Assembly: GCA_016490735.1 (NCBI GenBank)
Contig: JAEMWC010000047.1
Location: 117,501 to 181,500, forward strand
Length of the DNA: 64,000 nt
From: Pachyseris speciosa
Taxonomy: Eukaryota; Cnidaria; Anthozoa; Scleractinia; Pachyseridae
Direction of reading: 5' to 3'
Below the pieces are notes generated by a model. The model did not search any database. It was not told the origin of the DNA and saw nothing but the letters and a program-made list of their open reading frames with translations. This document shows positions 38,228 to 50,582 of this stretch, one piece after another. The position numbers and the translations under genes are program-made. Numbering within the stretch: position 1 is the first letter of the stretch; each line of letters opens with the position of its first letter.

Positions 38228-38689
38228 TGAACTGTACCGACCGACTTCTGAATGTCTTCGGGAATGGCACACTGATCGGTCAGGAGAACAGGAATATGAA
38301 CGTGATCTCTCATTGTCCGGCAAACACGAAATACAATAAACTTAAGCTCATCGATTTCAATTTAGCAGTAAGATCACCATACCGTTGATAGCGACTGTTC
38401 TTCTAATCTTCCGTTGCCTCATGCCTCAAAAGAGTGAAACCACAGACCACGTGTAAGCAAGTACACTTGAGTACATAAAGAACAACGTGGAGGTATCCGA
38501 TTTCTCAGCAAGTCGAAGTTTACCAGCCCACACCAGAAACCGCAAACGAGTTGCATTGTATTACAAAATATCAGGGTAATTTGTAATCTGAGAGAGAGAA
38601 GCTACAAAATGAATTGATTACGTTACGGGTAAAAAGAAGCCGAGAAAATTAAAATTGATGAAAAGAGGTTTATGTTTCCTGCTTCCCTG

Positions 38690-38806
38690 ATCCCTTAAAA
38701 AATTACTGATCCTGATCCCATGACTTGTGATCCCAGATCCTGGGGCTGTGATCCCTGATCCCGGGGGTGATCCCTGATCCCTGATCCCTGATCCCATATA
38801 CCTTGT
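38690..38806. repeat. TGATCCC heptamer minisatellite
   Basis: Irregular tandem units of TGATCCC with C/T variants, tightest at 38760-38800. Confidence 0.85.
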
Positions 38807-38814
38807 TACGACCC

Positions 38815-39315
38815 TGGTACGTTCCGTACGGATCGACAAAACGTATGGCCGCCCACACCAACAGTATCCATGAAAATATTCTAAGTCCCACTAATGAGAT
38901 GCAATACACGAAGCGTATGCTACACTTTACGGATCGACTGCTACCTTTACGCTCCGTACGTTCCGTACGGATCGACAAAACGCATGGCCACCCACACCAA
39001 CAGTATCCATGAAAATATTCTATTAAGTCCTGTTAATGAGATGCAATTCACGAAGCGTATGCTACACATAACGGATCGACTGCTAGGTTTACAATTCGTA
39101 CGTTCCGTACGGATTGACAAAACGTATGATTACCCACACCAACAATATCCATGCATGAAAACATTCTAAGTCCCATTAATGAGATGCAATTCACGAAACG
39201 TATGCTACACATAACGGATCGACTGTAAGGTTTTACGTTTCGTACTTTCCGTACGGATCGACAAAACGTATGATTACCCACACCATCAGCATCCATGAAA
39301 ATATTCTAAGTCGAC
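38815..39315. repeat. Tandem array of about 140-bp units
   Basis: Four units start near 38826, 38965, 39107 and 39252 with GTACGGATCGACAAAACG. Spacing is 139-145 bp. Frames across it repeat the same short peptide and are not genes. Confidence 0.85.
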
Positions 39316-39609
39316 CCGCTCGATTCAGGCGAAAACTGGCAATGCTATTAGCAATCAGTACTGATTTACCGGTTCTTTTCGGAAAATTAAGTCGTAGATA
39401 TTGAACCCCCTCCCCGGTTAACCATTAATGTCCTTTTCTACAGGGTCTCAATGGGGTAGTGTCTTTTACGGCTAACGGTTAATATTTTGGCTATTTTACG
39501 GCTAACGGTTAATTTTTTTCCGTTACGGTTAACGGATCTGTTAAAAATTGATTACTATTGTTTAATAATAATAAAAATAATAATAATTCGTATTAAAAGA
39601 GGTTTCTTA

Positions 39610-39987
39610 AAACATAAAACCGTAAAAACGAACGATAAAATCCGTCGTTTCGGAGTAGTCATGACTCCATTATCAAGGAAAATATAAACGAGATCATGCA
39701 AATTACAGCATTTAAAGCGATTTTGGCGCGAAAAAATTAACATAAAAGGGTGCGAAGATTATAAAAATACTTTCGCACGAATGGAGTCTGATTGCACGTT
39801 GAACTTAATGTCAAAGAAACAAAACCACCAATTGTAAATCAGCAGTGTGTTGTTTATGGTTTTCATTTTTCGCGCCAAAATCGCTTTAAATGCTGTAATT
39901 TGCATGATCTCGTTTATATTTTCCTTGATAATGGAGTCATGACTACTCCGAAACGTCGGATTTTATCGTTCGTTTTTACAGTTTTAT

Positions 39988-39989
<2 letters not shown>
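39610..39989. mobile_element. PLE-type inverted repeat with two hammerhead-like motifs
   Basis: Arms 39610-39740 and 39860-39989 are near-exact inverses. Each holds TTGATAATGGAGTCATGACT followed by ACTCC and GAAACG. In that motif stem II is GGAGT/ACTCC. The right arm keeps GAAACGTC; the left has GAAACGAC. (TAA)n flanks the right end. The family matches the terminus near 6225. Confidence 0.6.
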
Positions 39990-40034
<45 letters not shown>

Positions 40035-40187
40035 GATTTATACTACCACGGTAAACTATATCTGGTCTATATCTTCATTCCTACATGTACACTACGGTAC
40101 TTTGACGAAAACAAAACAAATAAATAAATAAATTGAAACATTTGAAAAAACATCCGTGCTGCATGGGTAACAGTTCTTCAATTTACC

Positions 40188-40541
40188 TTAATGACGTGGC
40201 CTATCGTTTTGTGACCGCCTAAACATCAAACCGTATCCACGCTTTGATTTGTCATCCAGACCTTTTGCTATCACAGGTTTACCAGTGACCAGTTCCTCTG
40301 AATGAAAATCTGCTGAATCAACATAACTATGATCGGAATCGCTTTCGTACTCCTCCACCTGGTTGAAATCAGCTTCGGAGGCGAGCGTGAGTTGCGGAAC
40401 AATGGTATCACTTACGAAACTTATTGCGCACCCTTCGTCAGCAACAGAGCGGCTTTCTAAGGAGGCAGTGTGCGTCGGGTTAACTTGGTCGGCTGGAAAA
40501 TGAACCCTAGTAAAAGCGTTAGGATTTGCCTTTGCATACAC
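40188..40541 (-). CDS. Unknown acidic protein or exon
   Basis: 117 codons with a Met at 40541 and a stop at 40188. The protein has a mid-section rich in Glu, Asp and Ser (EEYESDSDHSYVDSADFHSE) and a basic end (KSKRGYGLMFRRSQNDRPRH). The composition looks like real coding sequence. I recognise no family; it could be an exon of a transposase or a captured host exon, as it lies within the 39442-41984 element. Confidence 0.35.
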   Translation of the reverse strand: MYAKANPNAFTRVHFPADQVNPTHTASLESRSVADEGCAISFVSDTIVPQLTLASEADFNQVEEYESDSDHSYVDSADFHSEELVTGKPVIAKGLDDKSKRGYGLMFRRSQNDRPRH

Positions 40542-40670
40542 TGCCGGAGGAAGAGCTCTTTTTGTGATATTAGATTGGTATTTTACAGTTCCAATGAATA
40601 CACATTTAATGGCTCATGAACCGGCGAAAACGTATCTATGAGGACGCCGTCGAACTACTAAGCATGTGGC

Positions 40671-41040
40671 CCCAGGGGGGGGGGGGGTACTCCCTATAAT
40701 GGCCTATACGGGGAGGCTCCGCCCGACAGGGGTACCTTTTTTACGCTTCAGGTAAATGAAAGGGTAGGGATTTCGCAAGTCGACGTATATGAAAGGGTAG
40801 GGAAATCTGTCATTTAGGTATTTAAAAGGGCTTCATTACAATATTTCGAACACACTTACCTTATGGCTGTACTGTTCCAATGGAAGATAGGAAAGGGGTA
40901 CCATTTGTCAATGGAAGGTATACGAAAGGGGTACCTTTTCTGTCAAACATGGCATATAAAAGGGTAAGGGGTCGGACCTTGGGCGAAGCCTCTCCGTATT
41001 AAATGTTTTAGTGCCCCCTCCCCCTCCCCCTCCCCACGGG
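40671..41040. mobile_element. hAT-like MITE, CCC(A/C)GGGG family, 8-bp TSD, copy 1
   Basis: G-run and C-run ends bound 370 bp of degenerate tandem words (GGGTAxGGG, TATxxAAAGGG). Flanks CATGTGGC (40663-40670) and CATTTGGC (41041-41048) differ by one base. Related copies are at 45122, 48416 and about 48915. Confidence 0.75.
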
Positions 41041-41462
41041 CATTTGGCTTTAATTATGACAGAAATAACAAAATTCCAGAGTCCACTCCGACCACGTGCC
41101 AAACCTGTCAAACCCGCTAGCCTGCTGGGTCGCCATAGCAAATGAAAACACACATGCAGCCTATTTTATCGTTAATTTTATGAAACTAACAACAACATCT
41201 TTTATTGTACCTTGAATTTTCTTTGATACAAAATTATATAAGTTAACACGTAAGAAAAGGTACGGACCTTCTGAAATAACTATTGAGAGGTAAAAATGCC
41301 TGAAGGTTTAGCTTTAGCTTTAGCTAGTTTAGCTTGCTCTCCCCATCTGAAGCAAGCAAGAAGAGCAATTCCATTTCCAGCTGCTGCTGAGTCGATATGT
41401 CGAGATTTTCCGTTTTGCCACCAAATTTTGCGAGGCGGTTAGGTTTCTTGGGTCAAACGACC

Positions 41463-41633
41463 CTAACCGAACTTCTTGGCTTTGTCGTTTAGTCCAAGAA
41501 AATCCATCACATTTTTTCTAAATGTCAGAAACGATCTGTGTTGTTCCTCGATTTTTATCCTCGCCTTGTGTCTTTCAATGGATTTTTCTTCACCAGTGCG
41601 ATAAAAACTAATAACAGCTTTGACAACGGCCAT
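41463..41633 (-). CDS. Short unknown ORF of 56 residues
   Basis: Starts MAVVKAVISFYRTGEEKS and ends NDKAKKFG. It is highly charged and helical-looking, with no recognised domain. It lies in the 2.5-kb element and could be an exon of a longer gene. Confidence is low because of its length. Confidence 0.25.
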   Translation of the reverse strand: MAVVKAVISFYRTGEEKSIERHKARIKIEEQHRSFLTFRKNVMDFLGLNDKAKKFG

Positions 41634-42057
41634 CGCATCGACATCGCAAAGTCGTCAAATCGGAGATGGTCTAAAAATAGTAGGAGCTGTCAAAACGTCT
41701 GTGAACTCGTGCTACGGACACCGTTCGGCGTTCGACAGACAATTTCAACACTTCCGGTTTGCTGAATAGTGAGAGTATCGCTTTACTCGCTATAAAGAAT
41801 CGCAAAATCAGAAAATTCAAGACACATTAAGTCTTCACACAAGACCTTAGACTTTTATTTTTATGGCCAGAATTTTTTTACGGTTAATATTTTTACGGCT
41901 AAAGGTTAATTTTTTTCAATTTTTACGCCTAACGGCTAGATTTTTGTACGTTTTACGGCTAACGGCTAACCCCATTGAGACCCTCCTAAAGGTAAAGAAA
42001 CTTTATTTATGCACGGTTATGATTTAAGGCTGCAAGCTTGTGGGGCCGTGTGGGGGA

Positions 42058-42183
42058 AATGTTGGTTTTTGAGGAGAGGGGAAAACCGGAGTACACAGGG
42101 GAAAACCTCACGGAGCAGAGTAGAGAACCAACAAACTCAGCCCACTAATGACACCGAGTCTGGGAATCGAACCCGCGGGACAC
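42058..42183 (-). mobile_element. tRNA-derived SINE, decayed
   Basis: Shares the central domain and B-box region of 28515-28708 on the minus strand; the A box is lost. Confidence 0.65.
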
Positions 42184-42324
42184 ATAACTATGCTGGATAA
42201 TGTGCTTTGTAACTAATAAAGAGCGCGGGATTTTTGTAGTTTAACTCCATGGACACTATTGCGCTTCTGATTGGTCAGAATTTGTCACAGGTTCAAAAAT
42301 CGTTGCCAAATGATCGCAGACAAT

Positions 42325-42550
42325 AGGGCTGTTTGTACGAGAGAAAATAAGCCGCGGCTTACTCTGGCCGCGGCTTACATAAGACGCGAAAGGAACCATT
42401 TATACGAGTAAAAACTCCTAGGCCAGGATAAGCCGCAGCTTGAGAAAGCCGTGAACGTAGATTTTGTACCATTTATACGGAGTGTTCGCGTCTTATGTAA
42501 GCCGTGGCCAGAGTAAGCCGCGGCTTATTTTCTCTCGTATAAACGGCCCT
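42325..42550. mobile_element. Palindromic MITE, arms about 75 bp or more
   Basis: Left GGGCTGTTTGTACGAGAGAA and right inverse continue through GCCGCGGCTTAC words. AAT lies outside both ends (42322-42324 and 42551-42553). The layout suits a 3-bp-target family. From 42554 to 43090 I see nothing recognisable. Confidence 0.7.
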
Positions 42551-43096
42551 AATTTGATACAGTATTTCGACGTGGTTGTTTCCTCACGATTGCGATGGTA
42601 ATCGCCTTGATCAAGCCATAGTGATGGGCTCCTGGTCATGGTCAATGTTTGCGAAGGTGTGAGTTGCACACGTTACAGTTTATAACAGCTCACCATAACA
42701 GTACAACGATTTTCATCTTGAAAGCGATAACGATGTTTACCTCTGAGATTTGGGGGGAGCGGTATTTATTGAAGTGGACTCATTTTAGAAGAGAAAACCT
42801 AAGAAAAGACAAACAAACAAATAAAAAGAAACGGAAAAGAAAAGTAGAACTATAATTACACAAAATGAGTCACAAATTCTTTCAACATTTTAGCACAAGT
42901 GAGTACAACGCGTCAAAATAAGTAATTTTTGTAGGACTTTAAACGACGCAGTTCACGTGAAAAAAGTTACATTATTGCGTCGATAAATAAACTACTGAAG
43001 ATATCTACAATAAAACATTTGATTTCATTAAAGTACTAATAAGTATGACAGTTAACAGCATCTACAGTGTTGTGCAGGGCCCTATTGCGCGGAGTG

Positions 43097-46000
43097 TTAG
43101 TCTCCAGCTGCGGGCAGATTCTGCGCATGCGCATTAAGTGTGTCCTCTTTAACAGGGGCTCCTTCTGCTTCAGCGGCCTGTTGTCTGGTCAGCAGATCCT
43201 TGAATTCCTGTTCTCTCTCTTGTTCGTATTCTACGGCAGCGTCTTTAACTTCACGAGTTATGAACACCCAGAGATTGGATGGTGTTTCCGCTTTGTGTGA
43301 ATCCACTTCGGTTTTGGCCACAACTTCGCACTCTCTTCCGAAAGGTGTTCTGAAAACAGGTGTGGAAAAGTGTAAGATGTCATTACATGGTTATAGTAAT
43401 ATGTCCTTTGTACTCGCTTGATGGTATGGTAATTGAAGACTGTAACTGCTTTTTTCTCAAAGGCCAAGACAGTACAATACTAATATATATACATATATCA
43501 TTCACAATACTAATCAAGTTTGAACACATACCTGAATGAATATTGCGACAGTGCAGCCAAGTTCTGGTTGGTTTTCACGTGATTTAGTATGATCTTTGTG
43601 TTCGCCTGACAGAAAAAAAAATCCACTCATTAGAAAACGGATCAAATGAAATCGTTACAGACTGTGGTATTGTGCTATGGCGAACAAGTGAGTGGCTCTG
43701 CAAGAAGCCGGTCTGTGTAAGTTGCACTCCGGAAGTGGACGTTTCTCATTAATGAGCAGTGGCCTGTGCACAAATTGACAAGTAAATCGTCACCATAAGA
43801 GTAACAACACTTTGTAATACAAATGGGTGCGTAAGTTCCCTTTACTAAAATAAGAGCACTTACCGGGACAGGCATTCCTTCCGTTTCCAGGCGAAGTTGA
43901 GGATCTAGACAAAGGATTTTCCTAAAATTGAAAATTCACGACGATTACCCACAATAAATGCGAGGATTTTAGGATTACAACTGAATTACTTGCGCCGCAA
44001 AATGTGTAAGATTTTCTTGTCTTTCGGCTTTTCCTTTTTTGTATACCTAATAAAGCATCTTTGTGGTGTTTGTACACCTTTTGCAATCTTTTAGAAACTT
44101 GTGCTACAGAAAAAGGAGCATATTTACATGATAGCTATGGAAACATGGCATTAATTATTCGCGAATAAAGACCATTAGTATATACCACACAAGTGAATAG
44201 TGCTTTTCGCGCGCTCTTATTGGTTAACTCGAAGATGAGACATTCACCTCCGAGCAGCCGCGCCGGCGTGGGAGATACCGACCGCTTGACGGTATATTTT
44301 CATACATAAAGTAATGTTTTGGTCCACTAGTTATTCAGCTTGTGTGGTATATACTAAAACTATATTTGCTACTAAAAATTTCGGCGGGGAAAATATTTTT
44401 ACCCAAATTGGGGCCCGTTTCTCGAAACTCCCAGTAATTACCGGGCCCATTAAGCTGTTTTGTTCTCTATTCCAGATGGGAGTTTCAAAAGTTTTTAAAA
44501 TTACACAGTCAAGTTCAGTTGAAAGTTATCAGGCAAAGAAACAAAATGGGCTTTATTATAGGTCAGAACACACCTTACTTTATCTACTTTTCTTGAGATT
44601 TTGATTTCAAAATATGGTTTCGGGCCTGCTAAGTTACCGGGCCCCTGAGTGAAGCGAGCAACCCCAACTCCACATTATCTTACGAATTTACTGTTTTTTC
44701 TTCCAACACCACACTACGCCGTATCCCTTCAAAAAAAGTCAACGCAAGGAACTGACAGCATATGGCGGTGTACATACCACTGTGACATGAAAGTTGCGTT
44801 CTCTACGAGGGTCACTTTCTGTTGTCTTGACTTCTTCGCGCACTCGTTGAATGTTACTCTGTCACTCATTAGTTTGAGCTGCAAAGTGAAACAATAAAAT
44901 TAACTGAAAATAAAAATTACTGAACTACAACATATACAAGTACAGCTGTACACAGTCAGTTATAACATATCTGATAATTTCCCAGAAAAAAGGAGATAGC
45001 TTGCGTACTTTTTTTACGTGGATCCTATGTAAACAGTAGAGTATTTCTGCAAAGAAGCTACCGGCTGATAGTTGCTGTGTGGAGATTTGGTGCTATCTGT
45101 GTTCTTATGCTAGCTTTAAGACCCGGGGGTGGGGGGGTTACTCCCACATATGGGCTGTATAGGTATGTGCCGCGGGATAGGGTATGGTTTTTGAGGTTGT
45201 CGATCCTTAAAAGGGGTATCATTTTTCCCATGTTGCCATAGTGTTCCCAGTGTGATCCTTAGATGGGGTGCGTAAATTGTATCTGCTAAAATAGCAGTGT
45301 GGCATAACTACATGTATTTAACAAATGATCACTTTGTGTTTTTCCGTGGCGGTTAGTCGTTATTTGGACGTCCCTCATTAGCCTGCGAATCCGACTTTTG
45401 TTTCATGCCGATTCTTTCCGGTTGTTCCGGGTTTGGGCCTTAAATAGGGTATCAATTTTCGTTTGCTTTATCTTTAAGGATCAGACCCTCTGCGGCACAC
45501 ACCTACAGGTGTATCTAAAATTAATGGGATACCCCCCCCTCCCCTCCCCTCGGGCTTTAAGAATACCGGTATTAAATTTACAGCAAGGGGCAACTATTCG
45601 GTTACCAATAATCCAGGAGCCTTACTTACTGCCTTACTTTGGATATGAGATGATAGATGAGAAGTTGGTGATAATCATTCCCTGATCTTACCCAACAAAC
45701 CTGACTACAAAAATCATCTTTGGCTAGATCTCGCTGATTTCATGTTGGGAGAAAGAACACAAGACGGTTGAATGGCCACTGTTTGAGGCACACCACAGAA
45801 AATACAACCAATAAGAATACAGGAAAGACGTACAGTATATTCGTTGGCATTCCACACCGCAGAGCCTTCCCATCATCAACTGCATTGTTTGTGTGAGGCT
45901 TAATGTACGATGTGGTATAAAATAGTTATGCAAAGATTTCTCGTGAAATATCATGGAATATCCCACTCGTCACTTGTATTACAAAGAAAATACAGTCAAG

Positions 46001-49000
46001 TGACTCGTGAGATATACCATGGTATACAGTTGTACCACCCAAAAGCATTGCATAGAGCAGTTTTCAGTTGAGTGTCAACAGTAATTAGCGAATTGCTTTG
46101 GTTTTTGTATTACTCTGCTCAGTGATTGGCTTAAGAATCTTGCATCACTTTCTCAACCAGTCAGAAGTAAAACCAAAACCAATTGTGGACTTGCAAACTT
46201 TTACTCCTGCTTTCTGCCGGCTAAGAGTAAATATTTTGAGTTTTGATTGGTTCATGGGATTGTAAGTGTCACTTACATGTATAATGATGATTGGCCAGAG
46301 TTATTACTTTGGTTTTGGGTTACGGCACTCAATCGAAAACTGGTCTAACTAGTAATTGATAATACAGTGGTAGACCAAAAGCAAGCACTGGCTGGTGGCA
46401 TCTTTGCAGGCTTACCTCCCCTCCAACTCCTGGCAGTGTACTTAGAATGAATGGCTCATTGAATCTCAGTACTTCTCCTTCATCATTTTGCCTGGCAATA
46501 TTCAGAGTAAAACGATCAACATATTACAGTGCAAGAGCAAAAAAAAAAAAAAAAATTATGAGGAAGTTGAGACCAACACAAAATCACTTCAGTGAACAAA
46601 TTAATTTTTCTTAGATCAAAGGAAAAAAGAGGAAGATGGCTGTTGAAACTGGTGACCTGTGGCAAGCTGAATCAGGTGCACAGCTTTGATACAGCTGTAG
46701 ACTGTAGCAGGGTCTTTCTGGATATATAGAGCTATTCAACAAAGCAAAAGCAAGACTGAAGGAAATAAAAAAAAAAGGAGACACTGCATTCATGAGGGAA
46801 GGTGAATCTGACTCCTAACTTCCTTGGCTGACATTCACTTCATGTGATGGAAATTTCTGTGTAACTTCTTGAGTATCCAGGAAGGAACTGCTAGCAGTCT
46901 GACACGGCTGATTAAGACTTAACTGACAAATCAGAATACATGTATATAAAAAGATAATTCTGAATTTCGCATATCTTAGGAGTCTGACAAAAAAATCAAT
47001 AAATTGGCCTCAGTAGGTTTTCTTTTTCACAGCTGAAAAATATAGGCACTGGAAGAATTTTCATGTGTTGACAGCTGACATGAAAATGTAGCAGAATGTC
47101 CAAACTCCTTGTTTCACAACTCCTTTTCCTCACCAGGGCTGGTGAATGCCAGATTTAAGATTTATGGGATGGTGAAGCCCCAGTGTTTCTCCTGCAAGCC
47201 CAGGGATAATGTTTTGGGCTTTCAAGGTTGCTCACACTGGTTTCCAGCACTCTCACTTTGATAGATCATTACTACCACTTATATGTTGCTACCTTAGTAG
47301 TCATATCAAACAAATGCCCAATCATTTTCACGCAATAGGTTACCATAGCAACACTATAACCTGTTAAAAACACCCAATTTTAGCTTCAAGTGATAATTCA
47401 AAAACGAGCTTAGTGACCCCCATTTTTTATTGCTGAAAAGTCATAAACATGTTGTGGTCAAACTTTTTGCAAAGTTGAACAAACTCTTGGGAGTGGAATC
47501 AGAGCCACCTAAAAGCAATTGAGTGAACAGACAACATTTCAAAAAATTGAGAAATATGTGAGACCCATGAAATTTAGGATGTTTATTTTTTATTAACCAC
47601 TATTTTCACCAAGATACAGCTCTATAAGTCTGGATCTGCCAATGATTGAAGGGTGGGGCAGGAAAGTTAAAGTCTGTCTCCACTAAGTCGAGGACCCACC
47701 CGCTGTGCAGATTTGATTTGTACACATGGACATATGACCAGCCGCAACCAGGGTATTTTCTTGAGGGATGAAGAGAGAGTACCCTGGGAAGGAGGCTGAT
47801 ACTTACCCAAGAATAACAAAAGCATTTCTTATACAAGGATCAACTGTTTTAGAGGCTGACACATCACAAGGTCCAACAAGCCTCTTTTCCTCATGCATTT
47901 TGCTTTCTGCCATATTTGCCGAAAGGGTAGTTTCAGTTGGAGGATTGTATAGGCAGACTACATCACCAAAGTGGAGGTACCCATCATGAGACACTGACAA
48001 GGGCACCTGGTGAACAAACCATCAATAATTACATGTATTATTATTCAATAATACCGAATTATGTATTGTACAACAGTAACAAAACAAAATACTTTATTCC
48101 TTAGTTATTCAATCATTTACACTGTATTTGTGAGGATTAGAGCACATGTGATTAGAGGGGGGGACAAATGATACAGTCAAGACTGCAGTCTCAACACAAT
48201 TTTCCTGTGAGTTTGAGACTAATTTTAGGCTTGCAAAATAAATTGAGACTACTAGGTCTACAAGGCTGATATGCAGAATACTTAGAAACAGCAAAACCCA
48301 CAAAATTTGACTAAAATTCAGTTCAGTCCAGTTCATTCAAAATTCACAAGCAACTTACGTTTAAAAAAAAATAATCTTTTATTGCCCTTAATTGGTTCAG
48401 GAGGAAGTTTTAATGCTGGGGGGGGGGGGAGAGGGTACTCCCAGAAAAATTGGGTGGGGGTGTGCGGCCCGCTTCCTCAAACCCTTACCCAATTTCAGAC
48501 CAAATTCTGTGATTTTCCCTACCCTATTTCAGACCTGACCAAAAATTCGATACCCTATTTCAGACCAATTTCACGTACACCGTTGGCAGAAATGTTGATG
48601 GTCTTATCACCTAATGGTGAAAAAGTAGCTTCTTCAATGAAACATACCCAATTCAAGACTAGAGTGGACAAACCATACCCTATTTCAGACCAAAATGGTC
48701 AAAATCGATACCCTATTTCAGACCTAAACAGCTAAAAAACCATACCCTTTGGGGCCACACATACCTATATGAGGGAGTACCCCCCCCCCCCCCCCCGGGT
48801 TTTAATTCAGTTTTGGTCCTGTGAATCAAGTAAAAGGGAGATAACAATACCCATGTTTTCACCAAAACATGAAGTTGTGGAAATGTCCTCTTTTAGCCCT
48901 ACCCTTGTAAAACTACTTGACATGCAACTACTCTTGTCCCGGAAAGGCTCCACCCCAAGGTACGAACCCTTACCCTTTTATATACCATTTTTGACAGAAA

Positions 49001-50177
49001 AGGTACCCTTTCGTATACCATCCATTGACAAACAGTACCCCTTTTGTATACCTAAATCAGGAAGTTTTCTTGTCATTTTCATGTAGTGTTCAATAAATTT
49101 AAACAATATAGTCATAAGGTATGTCAGTGTGTTTGAAATATTTTCATGAAAGGCCCTTTTACACTGTAAAGACCTAAATGTCAGATTTCCCTACCCTTTC
49201 ATACTCCGGCTTGTCAAATCCCTACCCTTTCATATACCTGGAGCGTGAAAACGGTACCCCTTTTGGGTAGATCCTCCCTGTAAAGGCCATTATAGGGAGT
49301 ACCCTCCCCCCCCCTCCCCAATGACATGATGGAACTGCAGACAAGATGATAAAGGAGTAGATGCATGACAGGCTGCTGCTGAACCAGTAACTCTGTAGTA
49401 TTAGTCAAAGTCAAGGCATGGATCAGTCAAGCCAATGATGATACAGGCCAGTGTGGTTGGGCTTTTATTGGACAGCTAGGTGAAGCATAATGAAAAATGG
49501 TACACATACTGAATGCGCAATGCTACACATGGGAGGTCTAACAATAATTCTTGGTTGTATGGAGTCTTTATGGAAGAATGATAACTTAATTGGGATACAA
49601 TCTTAGATGCAGCTTACTTGGCTTGCAACTGATAACTGATGCCCATATTTTCCATTATAAGACTCTAATACCAGTAGCAAGACTGCCCCCCCCCCCCCCC
49701 ACCCTTTATAGGTTGTATATTCTGGCTTCCTGCATGTGCCATTTTTTGTCTCACTGCTTTAACACCCCCCATCCTCTCATACTTAAACGTTACACCCTGT
49801 GTTCCAGCTTTCCCATAACCTTATTACCCCTTCCAGCTGTCAACATAAACTTAAATTAAGCTTATTTAGTTTAGTTTTTAAGCCACCCAACTTCTCATCC
49901 TTATAAAAAGCGAACATTACAGCTACCTGTTTTAGTATACTTTGTAGGAGGTTGCTTGCTTTTTGAATCAAGAGTTCTCCCTTTTCTTTCTTCTCGAGAA
50001 AATCTTTAAGTTTGTCCTGAAAGAATAAAAACAGTAGAAACATTTAAGCAGCTTACGACACGACGCCATCGATCAAAACTGCAAAACGAAATATTCAAAC
50101 ACACTAACTTCTTCCAAGCAGATGTCTTCATTCCAGTTACCGATTAGAACTGAGGGATTGTATGTTCTTACGCTCAT
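43097..50177 (-). CDS. CFAP161: Cilia- and flagella-associated protein 161
   Basis: Eight coding exons on the minus strand: 50177-50109, 50016-49927, 48006-47807, 46491-46416, 44878-44778, 43921-43864, 43605-43532 and 43349-43097. All have GT-AG borders and compatible phases, giving 921 nt and 306 residues, close to the human protein. Markers are IGNWNEDICLEE at the N-terminus, the DGYLHFGD segment, DPQLRLETEGMPVP and VVAKTEVDSHKAETPSNLWV. The C-terminus is rich in Glu and Gln. CFAP161 is a protein inside the ciliary doublet microtubules, from family knowledge. The start is set by the match at the first residues. Introns hold several MITEs, so the gene is stretched to 7 kb. It stands head to head with the THEM4-like gene. 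Confidence 0.93.
44178..44354. mobile_element. TA-flanked MITE, copy 2, in CFAP161 intron
   Basis: Matches 19027-19216, with TA on both sides (44176-44177 and 44355-44356). Confidence 0.75.
44411..44646. mobile_element. Inverted-repeat element in CFAP161 intron
   Basis: Ends GGGGCCCG and ACCGGGCCCC with internal GGGCC words, 236 bp, no gene. The target duplication is unclear. Confidence 0.5.
45122..45554. mobile_element. hAT-like MITE, 8-bp TSD, copy 2, in CFAP161 intron
   Basis: CCCGGGGGTGGGGG at the left and CCCCTCGGG at the right. CTTTAAGA is at 45114-45121 and again at 45555-45562, an exact match. Confidence 0.85.
48416..48799. mobile_element. hAT-like MITE, 8-bp TSD, copy 3, in CFAP161 intron
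   Basis: G-run and C-run ends, with repeats of CTACCCTATTTCAGACC inside. TTTTAATG (48408-48415) and TTTTAATT (48800-48807) flank it, with one mismatch. Confidence 0.75.
48915..49316. mobile_element. hAT-like MITE, copy 4, left-truncated
   Basis: Inverted relative to copy 1 (40671-41040), with the same TACCCTTTTATATACC words. The right end GGGAGTACCCTCCCC is present. The left G run is missing. Between it and 49900 are short C runs and nothing recognisable. Confidence 0.6.
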
Positions 50178-50582
50178 TGTATAAGCATGAACGGAAAGAA
50201 AACAAAACAGGAAACAGAACTGAATCAAACAATTTTCCTGCCGCTGTTTCTCCTCGAGAACAATTCCAGTATTCTTTCGGTATTCTTGTCGCCAGGGAGA
50301 TGAGGGAACACGAAGACCGCTGACACTGACACCTTGAATGACCTTGAAGGTGATTGTTCTTGAGCGCGAGCGTCAGCATGACGCTGCGTCACGCAACGAA
50401 ACAACGTAACAATGTTAGTGCGACGTCCATAGATAGGACAAAATGATGAAATAAGGACAGCATTTTACGCCAGTTTGGACTTTTGTCTTTCGAAGCAAGT
50501 CTATTTATTAACACGGATGTCTCTTCGTAAATACTTTCATCGTGCCGTTGTGGAGTAATTAACCACCTCGTGCGATTCCAAA
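50178..50582. promoter_or_regulatory. Bidirectional promoter of CFAP161 and THEM4-like gene
   Basis: 405 bp between divergent start codons, without a TE. It contains TGACGCTGCGTCA (50379-50391), a near-palindrome of inverted TGACG half-sites, and CpG-rich text around it. I found no clear RFX X-box although CFAP161 is a ciliary gene. Confidence 0.6.

Larger units (their letters stand above)
39442..41984. mobile_element. Putative 2.5-kb DNA element with matching inverted ends
   Basis: AGGGTCTCAATGGGGT at the left is exactly inverted at the right, and both ends continue into repeats of TTTTACGGCTAACGG. CTA flanks both ends if one more base is counted, a weak 3-bp duplication. Inside are a PLE inverted repeat, a hAT-like MITE and two short ORFs on the minus strand. 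Whether those ORFs belong to a transposase is not shown. Confidence 0.55.

Noticed and set aside
38815..39315. Regularly spaced repeats, considered as a CRISPR array
   Set aside because: The whole 140-bp unit repeats, without unique spacers, in an animal genome.
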